In this document: positions 12,567 to 23,340 of the stretch, in pieces
Numbering within the stretch: the stretch's first letter is position 1
Layout: each line of letters starts with the position of its first letter
Position numbers and translations under genes: made by a program
The notes under the pieces: generated by a model
Seen by the model: the letters and a program-made list of their open reading frames with translations, nothing else
Told to the model about the DNA's origin: nothing
Database searches by the model: none
Assembly: GCA_949987565.1 (NCBI GenBank)
Contig: OX465112.1
Location: forward strand, 17,714,445-17,778,444
Reading direction: 5' to 3'
Length of the DNA: 64,000 bases
Source of the DNA: Luidia sarsii
Taxonomy: Eukaryota; Echinodermata; Asteroidea; Paxillosida; Luidiidae

Positions 12567-13060
12567 AGGGAACTCATATGTCGAAGGCAAAAAAACTCAA
12601 TCCAAATCAACCAAGATGGGATTCGAACCAGCGTCTATTACAAAGGATAGGTGGGAAGTCAATTCCAGCCAACAGTTAACGTCTATTCGTTGCTTTGTGT
12701 TGAACATTCTGTGATTTGTATATAACACATTGTGCATTGATGCTGTTGAAGAAATAACTAAACCAAAACCTCCCAATGGATACGTGCAAGGGGAAAGCAG
12801 TCGCTTGCTCAAAACAAATGTCTGTTTCAGTCCTTGACGGTCTGCCTACGAGAGAGGTCGTGCCAATGTCGAAACGCCAGGCCCTCTACGTTCGATTTTA
12901 GACGAGGCGGTCGGAGCTTGTCGAAACATGTCTACCACGGACCACAATAACGCATGGATAGCACAGTGCCAAGTCAACCTTATTTCTACTAACCTTGTGT
13001 TAAATTGTATGAAACTCATACATTATGATACGATGTTATGCGTCGAAGAGAATGTATTTC
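12567..13060. other. No gene; possible degraded tRNA-like box
   Basis: On the minus strand near 12614-12626 lies GGTTCGAATCCC, a good match to a Pol III B box, with no clear A box. It may be a decayed SINE. Nothing else is recognisable. Confidence 0.3.
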
Positions 13061-13230
13061 AATGAGCGTTTGCCCTACTCGACGAAATAAGTACTGAGTG
13101 CTCACTGCTTTGCCCGATTGCGTGCTGAAAACAATACTGGCAGCTTAGGCGGGATTCGATCCCGTAACTCCTACTTTCTAGTGTAGACGTCTTAGCCACT
13201 GGAACACCGAGCCCAACCGGTCGAGGTCGT
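13061..13230 (-). mobile_element. tRNA-derived SINE, family E, copy 1
   Basis: On the minus strand an A-box-like CCAGTGGCTAAGACG is followed about 30 bases later by the B box GGATCGAATCCC. After this comes a body containing AAGCTGCC, a stretch resembling CGGGCAA..GCA, and GAGTAGGG. The same order and spacing occur on the + strand at 46979-47148, which shows that this is a dispersed SINE rather than a functional tRNA. The anticodon loop is irregular and the acceptor stem does not close. Confidence 0.8.
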
Positions 13231-13254
13231 ATGACGGAGTCAATATACAGCGGC

Positions 13255-13386
13255 GGGTACCGCATTGTATCACATTGCATCACATTGTATCACATTGTAT
13301 CACATTGTATCACATATGTATCACATTGTATCACATTGTATCACATTGTATCACATTGTATCACATTGTATCACATATGTATCACA
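13255..13386. repeat. 10-bp minisatellite (TATCACATTG)n
   Basis: About twelve units of a 10-base repeat TATCACATTG, with two interruptions reading CACATATGTATC. Because 10 is not divisible by three, each frame cycles through the same peptide every 30 bases; the open frame here is spurious. Confidence 0.95.
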
Positions 13387-14949
13387 CAAAGACGAACATC
13401 AGGACGACACAGTACCTTTAAGGTAATGGTGACACTATGCTACACGGTGGATTTTTTCAGCGACAACTGTTCCTCCGATGACTAGCGAACTGACCTAGGT
13501 TACCGAGACGTCTGACACGGTCGAGACATCCGATCGGGCAACCGCCGCATCCAGACAAAGGGGGGAAAGCACGCCAATACAAATAGAACGGGTTCGGGCG
13601 TCTATAGGAGAGGCACAGTGTACGCAACTGATGGTGAAACCCACCACGGGGCAGGGTGTCCCCGGCGGGCAACGTGTAAACGACTTGGGACTATGTTCCT
13701 CAGACTTTCTGCGTCACCTGTCTACCTCCAGCCGATCCGGTTTCCGAACACAATCGCTACATTAATTTCAAACATCCCGTGGCTTATAGAACTGAGCCGC
13801 GGTATGAAAACAGATTCTCATGGAATTGCCCGTAACCTATACCCGGCTTATATAAATCTCTCCATTGGTTTGGAGAAACAGAGATACGTTTACTGTACTA
13901 ATTCGGGGGCTATTATTCTGTCGGGCGGTTACGCCTCCGAAGAGAAATGCTTGTGGGGAAGAGCATGGATTTTCAGAGTACACAACTTGTTGGTATTTGG
14001 CCTATATTTGGATAGTAAGGTAGGCATGCAGGGGCGCGTGAGCCACTTCATCGACCTCTGCTCTCCTTTGCACTCTGGGTTAGGGCTATGGCTACACTTG
14101 ACGGCTGCTGCGATGCCAAACGGGTCCTCGATACGCAGCCAATGCTTCGGTGCAGTATGGTAAGACGTAGACGTAGCCGGTGCGAATGTGTCCGGGCACA
14201 GAATCACCTAGATCAACGTGTCCAGGCTTATCCAGTTGTCCCCCGAAAAAATGTACATGGCCACAACCGAGTGCATATGTCCGGGCAGATACATTTAAAG
14301 GGGGGGCAGATTTAACCGTCACCCCGTGACCTGTCTGCTGCCACCAACGGTATTGACAACTAACGATCGGATCGGAACTCCCAAGCCTTGTCATAGACAA
14401 AAATCTGTATTTTGAGAAATCCGATTCTTTCTAATTTCCATCCAATACCTGTCGTTCAACAATGTCAATGTACTTCTGTACTATTTTTCTTCTATTGAAA
14501 TAAACCAACGACACAGCTGCTAGGTTGAAAAGGCTCGGGTATTAATTGAGTGCCCTACTCGAGAGCTTTTAATACACCAGGCTGTGCATACCATTTCATA
14601 CACACACCAGCATGAGTGATACCGAAAACGCCATCCCTCACTGATCACCCAGCCCCCCGGACGAGAATGGACGAGTCTGGCACTCGGTCACCGACTTATC
14701 CACGCAGGTAGCGGACAGCTACGGGCGAACGGGCGACAACGTTCGGGCACGCTGGGCCGCGAAATCGGACACTCAGAACAAAAAACTTGACCGGGACAAC
14801 ATGATCGCGCTCACCTTGAAATTGTCACAACATCGCGCTGCCTTCCCCGATTGAGCGACACGCCGCACCGTTAGGCGGCTCGTCAGCGGGAAGAGCCAAC
14901 GCAGCCGGCCGTGCAACGGCAGCGTCGCCCGGGTCAGGTCCACGCGTAG
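13387..14949. other. Upstream region of the receptor gene
   Basis: No upstream coding exon can be supported. An open frame at 13618-14163 (+) has no domain or coding bias and is not called. Closer to the receptor, 14640-14974 becomes rich in G, C and CpG and probably contains the promoter and 5' untranslated leader. No TATA box or other core element could be placed with confidence. Confidence 0.4.
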
Positions 14950-15225
14950 ATGCGGCAACGCGAACGGCGTCGCCATGCGATGGTCCGCGGTAGCCGCGTG
15001 CACAGCGGCGGCTTTCGCGCTGGCGATTGCGGCGGTCTCGGTGCCGGCCGCCGCGGCGGTGCCGTCCCTGCCGTGCGCCAACTACGCCCGGCGCGGCGAC
15101 TTCAACCTCGGCGGCATCTTCTCCGTCCACCTGGACACCAACTCGCCGCTGGGCAACCGCTGCAGCCCGCGGCTCTACTCCTTCATCATGTACGTGGTGG
15201 AGACCATGGTCTACGCGGTGGATGA
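14950..15225 (+). other. Out-of-frame upstream ATG overlapping the receptor start
   Basis: An ATG at 14950 lies 25 bases upstream of the receptor start in another frame. Its frame runs 91 codons and ends inside the receptor coding region. If included in the mRNA it would compete with the main start; if transcription starts downstream of it, it is irrelevant. The peptide itself looks like a shadow of the GC-rich receptor exon. Confidence 0.3.
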
Positions 15226-17065
15226 GATCAACAACCGCACCGACATTCTGCCCAACGTCACGCTGGGCTTCGACATCCGCGACGACTGCTTGTCCGAGGA
15301 CCTGGCTCTCTGGACCGCCATGTCGCTGATCCACGGCGAGGGAACGCCGCTGTACGACCGACTGTGCCCGTCCCGGGGCGACGAGGAGAGCGGCGGAGTG
15401 ATCGGCATCGTGGGGCCCGGCAGAAGCTCCATGAGCCTCACCGCCGCCTCGGTGGCGGACCTCTTCCAGGTGCCCATGATCTCGTACGCCGCCACCAGCG
15501 ACGAGCTGAGCGACAAGGCCAAGTTCCCCTTCTTCCTCCGCTCGGTGGCGCCCGACCGCTTCCAGGTGGACGCCATCGTGGACATCCTGGTCCGCTTCAG
15601 CTGGCCCTACATCAGCATCGTCTACTCCACGGACGAGTACGGCATTAACGGGGCACGCCTGCTGCAGCAGAAGGCCGAGGAGGTGGGAATCTGCGTCTGG
15701 ATGTCAGTCTCCATCCGCGCCTCGCCCAGCGAGCGCGAGATCGCCCACGTGGTGCGGCGGCTGCGGCTCAACGCCAAGTCCAAGGTCACCGTCATGTTCG
15801 CCGTCTTCCAGGTGGCCAACGCCGTGCTGAGCGAGGGCCGCCGGTCCGGCCTGCCCCGGAACATGACCTGGATCGCCAGCGACGCCTGGGGCCACCGGCT
15901 GGCCAAGTTCCAGAACGAGGAGATGGCGCTGGGCGGGCTCTTTATCGACATGGAGAGTAACAGCGTGCCGGCGTTCGAGCGCCACTTCAGGACGCTCACG
16001 CCGGAGAACAACCGCGCCAACCCCTGGTTCGGGAAATACTGGAAGCACCTCCTGGGATCCACCAACTGCTCCAGCGCGGCGGACTACCGGGAGGAGACTC
16101 ACTGCATCCTGGCCTCGCACAAGCCGGGCTTCAGCTCCAAGGCTATCGCCTCCGTGTTCGACGCCGTGTACGCCCTGGCCTACGCCCTGGACTCGCTGCT
16201 CGAGGAGGCCTGCCCCGGAGACGCCAGCCCGGACTGCCGGCTTGCCTTCAACGGCACCCTCTACCTGGAGCACCTGAACGCCGTCAGCTTCCAGGAGCAC
16301 GGCGGCCGCTTCCTCTTCGAGGCCCGGGGCGATCCGCCGGGCAGGTACGACATCAGGAACCTGCAGCTGGTCGACGGCGAGTACCGGATGGTGCCGGTGG
16401 GCAGGTGGGACGCCATGAACACCACCTCGAGGCTGACCGTGGACGAGTCGAGCATCTACTGGGCCGGCGGCGCCCCGACGCGGCCCGAGTCCGACTGCCG
16501 CGAGCGGTGTCGGCCGGGCCACGTCCCCGTGCCCCTCTCCGAGGCCTGCTGCTGGGGCTGCCACCGCTGCGCCGTGGACGCCATCGTGGTCAACGGGAGC
16601 CAGTGCGAGAAGTGCCCCAAGCGGTTCTGGCCCGACCGCGGCTTCACCCGCTGCGAGCCCTACCCGGAGGTGCCGGTCAGCCCCGAGGAGCCGGTCATCC
16701 TCGTGGTCATCCTCCTCTCCGGGCTGGGCATACTCCTGACCGTGCTGACCGTGGTCGGAATGCTGGCCCACTCGCGCCACCCGCGCATCAAGGCCAGCAG
16801 CCGGGAGCTCAGCTACGTCAACCTGGCCGGTCTCACCCTGGCCTTCCTCGTCATCTTCCCGCTGCTGGTCCGGCCCTCCGCCCTGGCCTGCTCCGTGGCC
16901 CAGACCGTCATCTCGGTCTGTCTGACGCTGACCTTCGCGCCCACCCTGCTCAAGTGCAGCCGGATCTTCCGTATCTTCACGGCCGGCAAGCGCTCCACGC
17001 GACGGCCCAAGTTCATCAGTCCCCGGGAGCAGATCATCATGGTTACGGTCATGGTCGGACTCCAG
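14975..17065 (+). CDS. mGluR-like class C GPCR, coding exon 1 (residues 1-697)
   Basis: First coding exon of a metabotropic-glutamate-receptor-like membrane protein. The ATG at 14975 is the first in-frame Met after an in-frame TGA at 14852. Residues 1-29 form an alanine-rich signal peptide. Residues about 34-500 are the Venus-flytrap ligand domain, with GIVGPGRSS (144-152), YAATS (171-175) and a Cys63/Cys105 pair spaced as in mGluR1. Residues 508-560 hold nine cysteines in the mGluR linker pattern (CCWGC). TM1 is about 573-598, followed by RIKASSRELSYVNL (604-617) into TM2, TM3 about 640-660, and the start of TM4. Candidate glycosylation sites are N87, N94, N296, N364, N426, N482 and N540. 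By eye against mGluR1, Ser151, Thr174, Asp194, Tyr222 and Asp303 keep the alpha-amino-acid contacts, and Arg308 and Lys389 are kept, but the Tyr74 and Arg78 positions are Phe70 and Val74. The exon ends at CTCCAG before GTGGGT, phase 0. Confidence 0.95.
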
Positions 17066-17555
17066 GTGGGTACCAAACTCCTTCTCCCCATTTCAATACT
17101 CTCACGGTGTCAGACAAATGTCAACGACAAGCACTACTTACGTTAGGTCTCTTGTCAAAAAGATCTAGGTGGAGTGCAGTCGAATTCAGACGACCGATAA
17201 AATGTCCCCCGGTAGAAAGCCGATTGTACTGGACTCTGGGATGAAAAATTCACGGTGGCTTTCCGGTGGAAACGACATCGGACGGGTCAAATCATCTGAT
17301 ACCCAACCGATGATCTTTTTGACAAGAGGCCTTATCAGACGGAGTAGAAGAGGCTTCAGCAACACGCTGTTTCCTAAAGTTTCCTAGCACTCATCAGCTT
17401 GAATATTCCTTGCTCTTTTAAGCTCGATGTAATTTTTGTTGGTATCTGGATGTGCAATCCTTTGTCTTTCCCGTCTGCTGTAGCCACCTGTAGGAGTACA
17501 TGAGACTAGGGCCCTTTTCCAAAACCCGGCTTAGGCTTCGGCTCCGGCTTCGTCT

Positions 17556-17762
17556 GAATTGAATTGATTTGAATTGACTTTATTCGAATATCAAATGATC
17601 AAAGCAGTTTCAAAAAGTTACATGACATGATCAAAAAAAATAATAATAAAAATAGTCTATCAAAACAAAGATATTGATATTCGGGGAGCCCGTAAGAAGC
17701 AAGGCTTGTCTGGTACAGGCTCCCTGGAGAGATAGATTAAGTTATTATAATAACATACACGT
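17556..17762 (-). mobile_element. LINE-type 3' tail, family F, copy 1
   Basis: Read on the minus strand it ends CGAATAAAGTCAATTCAAAT followed by a short TTCAATTCAA repeat, the pattern of a truncated retrotransposon 3' end with AATAAA. It includes a hairpin with an 11-bp stem, GGGAGCCTGTA pairing with TACGGGCTCCC through one G-T wobble. A second copy lies on the + strand at 57725-57902. No reverse transcriptase remains. Confidence 0.75.
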
Positions 17763-18102
17763 TATTATAATTATTGTGTATATATTATGTATATTAATAT
17801 ATACGGCACAATATATGGATATGTGGATCGTCATTGGCATGTTTAGACTTGATTTCCAGTCCTTTTTTCGTGTGCCTTCCGAGTCTGTGCAATCCTTGAT
17901 TCGAAATGGAGGCAGAAGCATGACGCATAAGATCCAAGGGACTTGAAATGAGGGAAATGAGTTCTGCCTCTTTCCTCGACTTGATGTTGTTGGCGTTTTC
18001 CGCGCTGAGCAGAAGCACCTTCATCGTTCCTTCGTTGTTCCTTCGTTGCTTTTGAGGGAGACTCAACACTATGCAGGAAAACCTCTGTGTTCTCTATTGA
18101 CT

Positions 18103-18396
18103 ACACTGTAAAAACGGTGCTCACATCATGCACATGGATGAAGTATGTTGAGGCACATGGTGCACGATACATGCGCACGAGGTGATGCTCACTTTCACTC
18201 CATGTGCTTGAGGTACAGTAAATAGGGAGATGTTCTTGTACATGAAGCACTTCATGCACCTCATCCGATTTTTGCTCAAGTGACTGCAATGCCACATGTG
18301 CTTGAGCTACAGTATTTCATGTGCCTCAAGTGTTCATGATTCTGGGACAAATATGTGGCATTGCAGAAGTGCATGAGGTGCAGTTCGTTTTTACGG
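18103..18396. mobile_element. Possible MITE with CACTGTAAAAACG ends
   Basis: The left end is CACTGTAAAAACGGTG and the right end CGTTTTTACGGTG, an inverted pair. The interior repeats ATGTGCTTGAGSTACAGTA and CACTTCATGCACCTCAT in both orientations, so the RNA or single strand could fold extensively. Only one copy is seen and no target-site duplication is clear. Confidence 0.5.
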
Positions 18397-18570
18397 TGGG
18401 GGCAAGACGAGCAATGCCGTCGGCAAAGTCCAGATCATGCAGACGAATCTCTGGCTGTCTCCTGCACAGAGCTTGCTATGTAAAAATGGCACCCTTGGTG
18501 CGTACAGACAAACGGAGCAACAAAGTACAACCACGGTTGGCATATTTCATGCAGCAATGATTAAAGATAT

Positions 18571-18650
18571 ATTTTTTTTTTTAACTGGACGGGACTGGAC
18601 TCAAACCTCTGGTTGAGCATGCCGTAGCGTTGCTCCCACTCAGGCGAATA
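18571..18650 (-). mobile_element. tRNA-like SINE module with A tail
   Basis: On the minus strand, GAGTGGGAGCAACGC is followed by AACCAGAGGTTTGAGTCC, a B-box-like region, and then TTAAAAAAAAAA. The layout (tRNA-like region next to an A-rich 3' end) matches the modules at 36914 and 60155, so it is probably a fragment of the same or a related SINE. Confidence 0.5.
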
Positions 18651-18720
18651 AATTATTATAACTCCGCAGACAAAACACAAGCAATTAAAGGCACAGTGCA
18701 CACGATACTGCCTCCCCTCG

Positions 18721-18814
18721 GCAAGAGAGGGAGAGAGAAAGTGGAGAGAGCTTGTTAGGGAGGGAGGGTGGAGGGAGGGGGTAGTGAGGGGTAGGGAGAA
18801 AGAGAGGGGGAGGG

Positions 18815-18852
<38 letters not shown>

Positions 18853-19137
18853 AAGAGAGTGAGAAGAGGGAGAGGGAGAGGGAGAGAAAGATAAGGGGAG
18901 AGAGGTCTAGATATGGGGAAAGAGAGAGAGATGGAAACAGCGAGAGAGGGGAGAGAGTAAAACAAAGATAGAGGGGGGAGGGAGAGAGAGGAGAAAGGGG
19001 AGAGGGGAAGAGGTGGGAGAGAGAAAGAGGAGGGAGAGACAGGAGATAGGGAAGAGGAAGGAGAGAGAGAGAGATGGAGAGAGCGAGAGGGGAGAAATAG
19101 AGAGCAAGGGAGAGAGGGGGATGAGAGAGGGAGGAAC
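18721..19137. repeat. Polypurine (GA-rich) tract in intron
   Basis: About 415 bases of nearly pure A and G on the + strand, including a clean (GA)n core at 18819-18850. Serine/leucine/proline frames on the other strand are repeat artefacts. Confidence 0.96.
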
Positions 19138-20348
19138 TGACAGATCAGTTGGGCGCCCATGTGAAACAGTGGCGCAGCGTCGACGTTTAATCAGACACGG
19201 AAGAGCGACAGTTGTGAGTGTTTTTTTTTCCACAGTATAAAGCGTACGGCGCCGATGATAAACATGTTTCCCCAACATTCACAACTCCAAGACCAAACAT
19301 AGAAGGCTCTTCTGAAAACAGAAATGCCGTAGGAAATAGCACGGCAAGATTGTATTTGTCAATCGTGCCTTGACGCCGGCGAAACTCGATAGCGCTTTCG
19401 TTGACCTGAAAACGGACACTCTGGCGTTCACGCACTGAATGCATGTATACTAAGCACGCTGTGATATTGCACGAGGCGTAACCTGCGATGGAAAACAGAA
19501 TCCGGGTTAAGTTTAACGTAATCGCAGTTACGGGAGAACTTTGCTCCGTGTCTGATTGAAACGATATCCAACTATCGGTGCCAATGTCACCCCGTGTCTT
19601 TAAAGGCCCAATACAACATTGGTAATGGTCAAAAGATTTGCCACAGTTCGTGTGTTAAACCATTAAACATTCCAAAAAAAATAGCAATCCTGCGAAGGTT
19701 TTAGCTCAAATGGTGATCTGAGAAAGTAGAAAAAGGTAAAAAAAAAAAAAAAAAAACCTGTCATGGTTTTTGCACCGTTCTGTAGTGTAAGAATTGGTTT
19801 ATGACTTGCGAGTCATAAACTATTTGTCGATGTTTGAGTGAAGATTTCTCGAGCATCCCAGACCGTAAGATTTCAACATGAGGATTCTATCATGACCATC
19901 TACAAAATCTGTGGACATCGCAGGCAATGACCAATGCGCACTAGAACGCTCCGCCGCCAGACCACTACCTAATTACCCAATATCAACGGAGTGAGAAAGA
20001 AGAGCATACAACTGTTATTGAGACGTCAACCGATTCTGATTTTCTTTGTTGGCTATCGCTCACTTTGAGTTTCGCAAGATTGATTTCTGTGCGGCGTGGA
20101 TATTTCGCTCGATATTACTTGCTTTCTGCTAGTTCGTATTTGGCTCCAAGACACTAGAACTCGGGGCGTGAGCTCCATCGCGTTCGAGTTGATTTTCCCC
20201 ACACATCCATATCCATTGGCAGCGATCCAGAAAAACATCTTCCGCTGGCGCCACCGAAATCGGAGGAGCTTCCTTCGTTTTTTTTTTTTTTTTTTTCCAT
20301 TTGGAAAGATCGCGGAAATGACTGCTCACGTGTCGACAGTGACCTATA
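19138..20348. other. Intronic, nothing recognised
   Basis: Intron DNA with A- and T-runs (near 19738-19756 and 20280-20296) but no gene, RNA or clear transposon end. Confidence 0.5.
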
Positions 20349-20821
20349 TGTGACCCGGCACAGCATAATGAGGAATAACCCCCACTTTTGAGATTTTGAG
20401 ATTTTCTAATGATGTGAAAGAGTATACCATTAGCTTTCAAATGATATCAAAATTATTTCCGTGTGAATTTTGGTGTAAATAGTCCAAGGGGACTTCGCTC
20501 GCTCATTTGGTACCAGACACAATATAGCAGCACCAATGTAACTCCTCGAAAGCGGCCATTCAATAAGGCAGCAACTTTACATTTTCAGGAAAACAGTACA
20601 CAAACACTCCCCGAAATCCTCGTTTTTTCAACATTTAGAGACGGATTTCGGAAAAATCCTTTGGACATAATATCCTCCAATACATTAACTTTCCGAAAAT
20701 ACAAAAAACCCAAAAATTGATTTTTTTTTTTTATCGAATTGAGAAGATGTTTTGACTTTGGCGTTGTTTACTCGAAAAGTGTTTTGGTGGGATATTCCTC
20801 ATGTCGCTGTGCCAGATCACA
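20349..20821 (+). mobile_element. MITE family A, copy 2 (full length, 473 bp)
   Basis: Starts TGTGACCCGGCACAGCATAA and ends CTGTGCCAGATCACA. Terminal inverted repeats of about 30 bases differ at only a few positions, and the flanks are TATA on the left and TATG on the right. The interior is shared with the copies at 25330, 26610, 42970 and 62014. It has no open frame of its own and cannot encode a transposase. Confidence 0.95.
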
Positions 20822-20942
20822 TATGTTCTCTTTGCGGTATTAAGGCCTACGCGTTCGATTTCATAGGCCGAGGGTTCACACCGGTGGTTAATATGTGGAA
20901 GCGGGGAGGGGAAAGGGTTTAGCCTGGTTGGCCAAGAAGATG

Positions 20943-20978
20943 TTTTTTTTTTTTTTTTTTTTTTTTTTTGGGGGGGGG
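20943..20978. repeat. T27-G9 compound homopolymer
   Basis: Twenty-seven T followed directly by nine G, same polarity as the runs at 11776 and 24949. Confidence 0.95.
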
Positions 20979-21279
20979 ATGGTATTATCATGTAAGCCAG
21001 TCGACTCGAGTGCGGCCTGAGCGGTAACGTTAGGCTTTGTGGACACGGTACTGTACTAGGTGTCAACTCTGTCGGACTTGACACATCAGGCGAGTGCATG
21101 TCCACCATTATCGAGCCCATTCTGACGATCGCTCGCAGAGAACACTTCGCCATTGGCGCTACGCGTATAGACGGAACTCGAGAAGGAAACTGGAGCGCAT
21201 TTGGGCTGGGCGCGAGTTGAAGGATCCCGGTTTATGAGGCAACGTTGCTCGAGAATTTGACACACAGATGGATATGCTC

Positions 21280-22440
21280 GGGTGAAGAAAGAGAGGGAAT
21301 GGGAGGGAGAGAGGGGACGGAGGGACGGACGGGAGGGACGGAGAGAAGGGGAGAAGGAGAGACGAGGGCATGGAGTTACGGATGGACTGACGAATGGAGA
21401 GAGATGATGGAGTGAGGTTAAAGGGAGGGAGGGACGGTGGATGGAGAGACAGAGCAACGGAGGCACGGATGGAGAGAGGGAGGGACAGATACAGTGAGGC
21501 AGGCAGGGATGGAGGGACGGAGGAAGGGACGGATACAGGCAGGCAAGGATGGACGGAGGTAGGAACGGATACAGGCAGGCAGGCAGGCAGGGAAGGACGG
21601 AGGGAGGGAGGGATACAGGCAGGCAGGCAGGGACGGAAAGACGAAGGGAGGGACGGAGGTATAGGGGGAAGGGAGAGAGGAAACAGGTGAGAGAGACGGG
21701 ATGGGAAAGAGAGAGAGTGTGGAGGAGGGAGGAAGGGAGGGAGGGATCGAGGAATGGAAGGACGGAGGGAGGGACGGATACAGTGAGGCAGGCAGGGATA
21801 GAGGGAGGGACGGAGGTATAGGTAGGGAGGAAGGGAGGGAGAGAAGAAACATGTGAGAGAGACGGGATGGGAGAGAGAGAGTGTGGGGAGGGAGGGAGGG
21901 AGGAATGGAAGGACGGAGGGAGGGACGGATACAGGCAGGCAGGGATAGAGGGAGGCACGGAGGAATAGGGAGGGAGGAAGGGAGGGAGAGAAGAAACAGG
22001 TGAGAGAGACAGGGAGGGAGAGAGAGTGTGGGGAGGGAGGGAGGGAGGAATGGAAGGGCGGAGGGAGGGACGGATACAGTGAGGCAGTCAGGGATAGAGA
22101 GAGGGACGGAGGTATAGGGAGGGAGGAGGGGATGGAGAGAAGAAACATGTGAGAGAGACAGGATGGGAGAGAGAGTGTGGGGGAGGGAGGGAGGGAGGGA
22201 GGGAGGAATGGAAGGACGGAGGGAGGGACGGATACAGGCAGGCAGGCAGGGATAGAGGGAGGGTCGAAGGTATAGGAGGGAGGAAGGGAGGGAGAAAAGA
22301 AACAGGTGAGAGAGACAGGGAGGGAGAGAGAGAGTGTGGGGGAGGGAGGGAGGGAGGGGGAGGGAGGGAGGGAGGGAGAGAGGGAGGGAGGGAGGGAGGG
22401 AGGGAGAGGGAGGGAGGGAGAGGGGGAGGGGGAGGGAAGG
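21280..22440. repeat. GGGA-rich satellite with about 150-bp units
   Basis: A + strand purine-rich array in which a block like GAAACAGGTGAGAGAGACRG recurs near 21680, 21848, 21994, 22142 and 22302, giving units of about 146 to 168 bases. Within units are GGCAGGCAGG and GGGAGGGA microsatellites. Long serine/proline/leucine frames on the minus strand follow from the repeat and are not genes. Confidence 0.93.
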
Positions 22441-22711
22441 ATGAACTTAAAGATAAGTTGGGCGCCCATGCGAATCAGTGGCGCCGCCCCGACTTTTAAT
22501 TAGACACGGAAGGGTGGCGGTCGTGAGTAAACTCCACCGCAGCTGATGAGCTGCTGACATCCCGAGAACAAGCAGAACAAGAGCGACACAACCTAAATGA
22601 TGGCCTTGTATTTACCCACTGACTTTCATCCACGGTTATCTAATGTGAGCGTCACAATGACCTGATCATGTGGGAGGGCGAATACCCTCAGAGATCGAAA
22701 GAGAATTACTG

Positions 22712-23240
22712 TAGATAGTGGGAGAGGGGGAGAGGGGGAGGGGGAGTGGGAGAGGTGGAGATATGGGAGAAGGAGAGGGGGGTGGGGAGAGAGAGGGAGA
22801 TATAGAGATCGAGGAGAGAGGGGGAGGGGGAAAGATGGTAGAGAGAGGTGAAAAGAGAGGGAGAGAAAAGGAAAAGAGAGAGGTGAGGGAAAGAGGGAGA
22901 GGTGAATAAGATAGAGGGAGAGAGAGAGTGGGATAGAGGGGAGGGAGGGAGGGGAGGGAAGGGAGAGGTAAGAGGAGGGAAGAAGGTAGATAAAGAGGGA
23001 GAGAGAGAAGGGGTAGAGAGAGGTAGAGAGATGTGTAGAGAGCTAGGGGAGAGAGAGGGGAGAGAGGGGGAGAAAGGGAGAGAGAGAGCGGAAGAGGAGG
23101 GAAGGAGAAAGATAGAGAGAGGGTAAGAGAGGGATAAAGAAGGAGGTAGAGAGAGGTAGAGAGAGCGAGGGGGGAGAGAGAGAGGGGGAGAGAGGGGGAG
23201 AAACCGAGGTGGAAAAGGAGGAGGAAGAGGATAGTTATAA
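22712..23240. repeat. Polypurine (GA-rich) tract in intron
   Basis: About 530 bases rich in GAGAGGG on the + strand, with occasional T. A shorter purine stretch resumes at 23261-23340. Confidence 0.95.
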
Positions 23241-23340
23241 GAGCCTATGAAAGCACTAAATGCAGAGAGGAAAGAGAGAGGGAGGGAAGAGGAGGGGAAC
23301 TGAACAAGGGAGGGGAGGACGGAGGGAGGGAGGGAGAGAA

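Noticed and set aside
13255..13386. CRISPR-like array
   Set aside because: Repeat units are directly adjacent 10-mers without spacers; it is a minisatellite.
13618..14163. 181-codon frame upstream of the receptor as a separate gene
   Set aside because: No signal, domain or codon bias, and no splice context; within chance length for this composition.
15704..16780. 358-codon frame antisense to the receptor exon
   Set aside because: Shadow of a GC-rich coding exon; the sense strand has full domain support.
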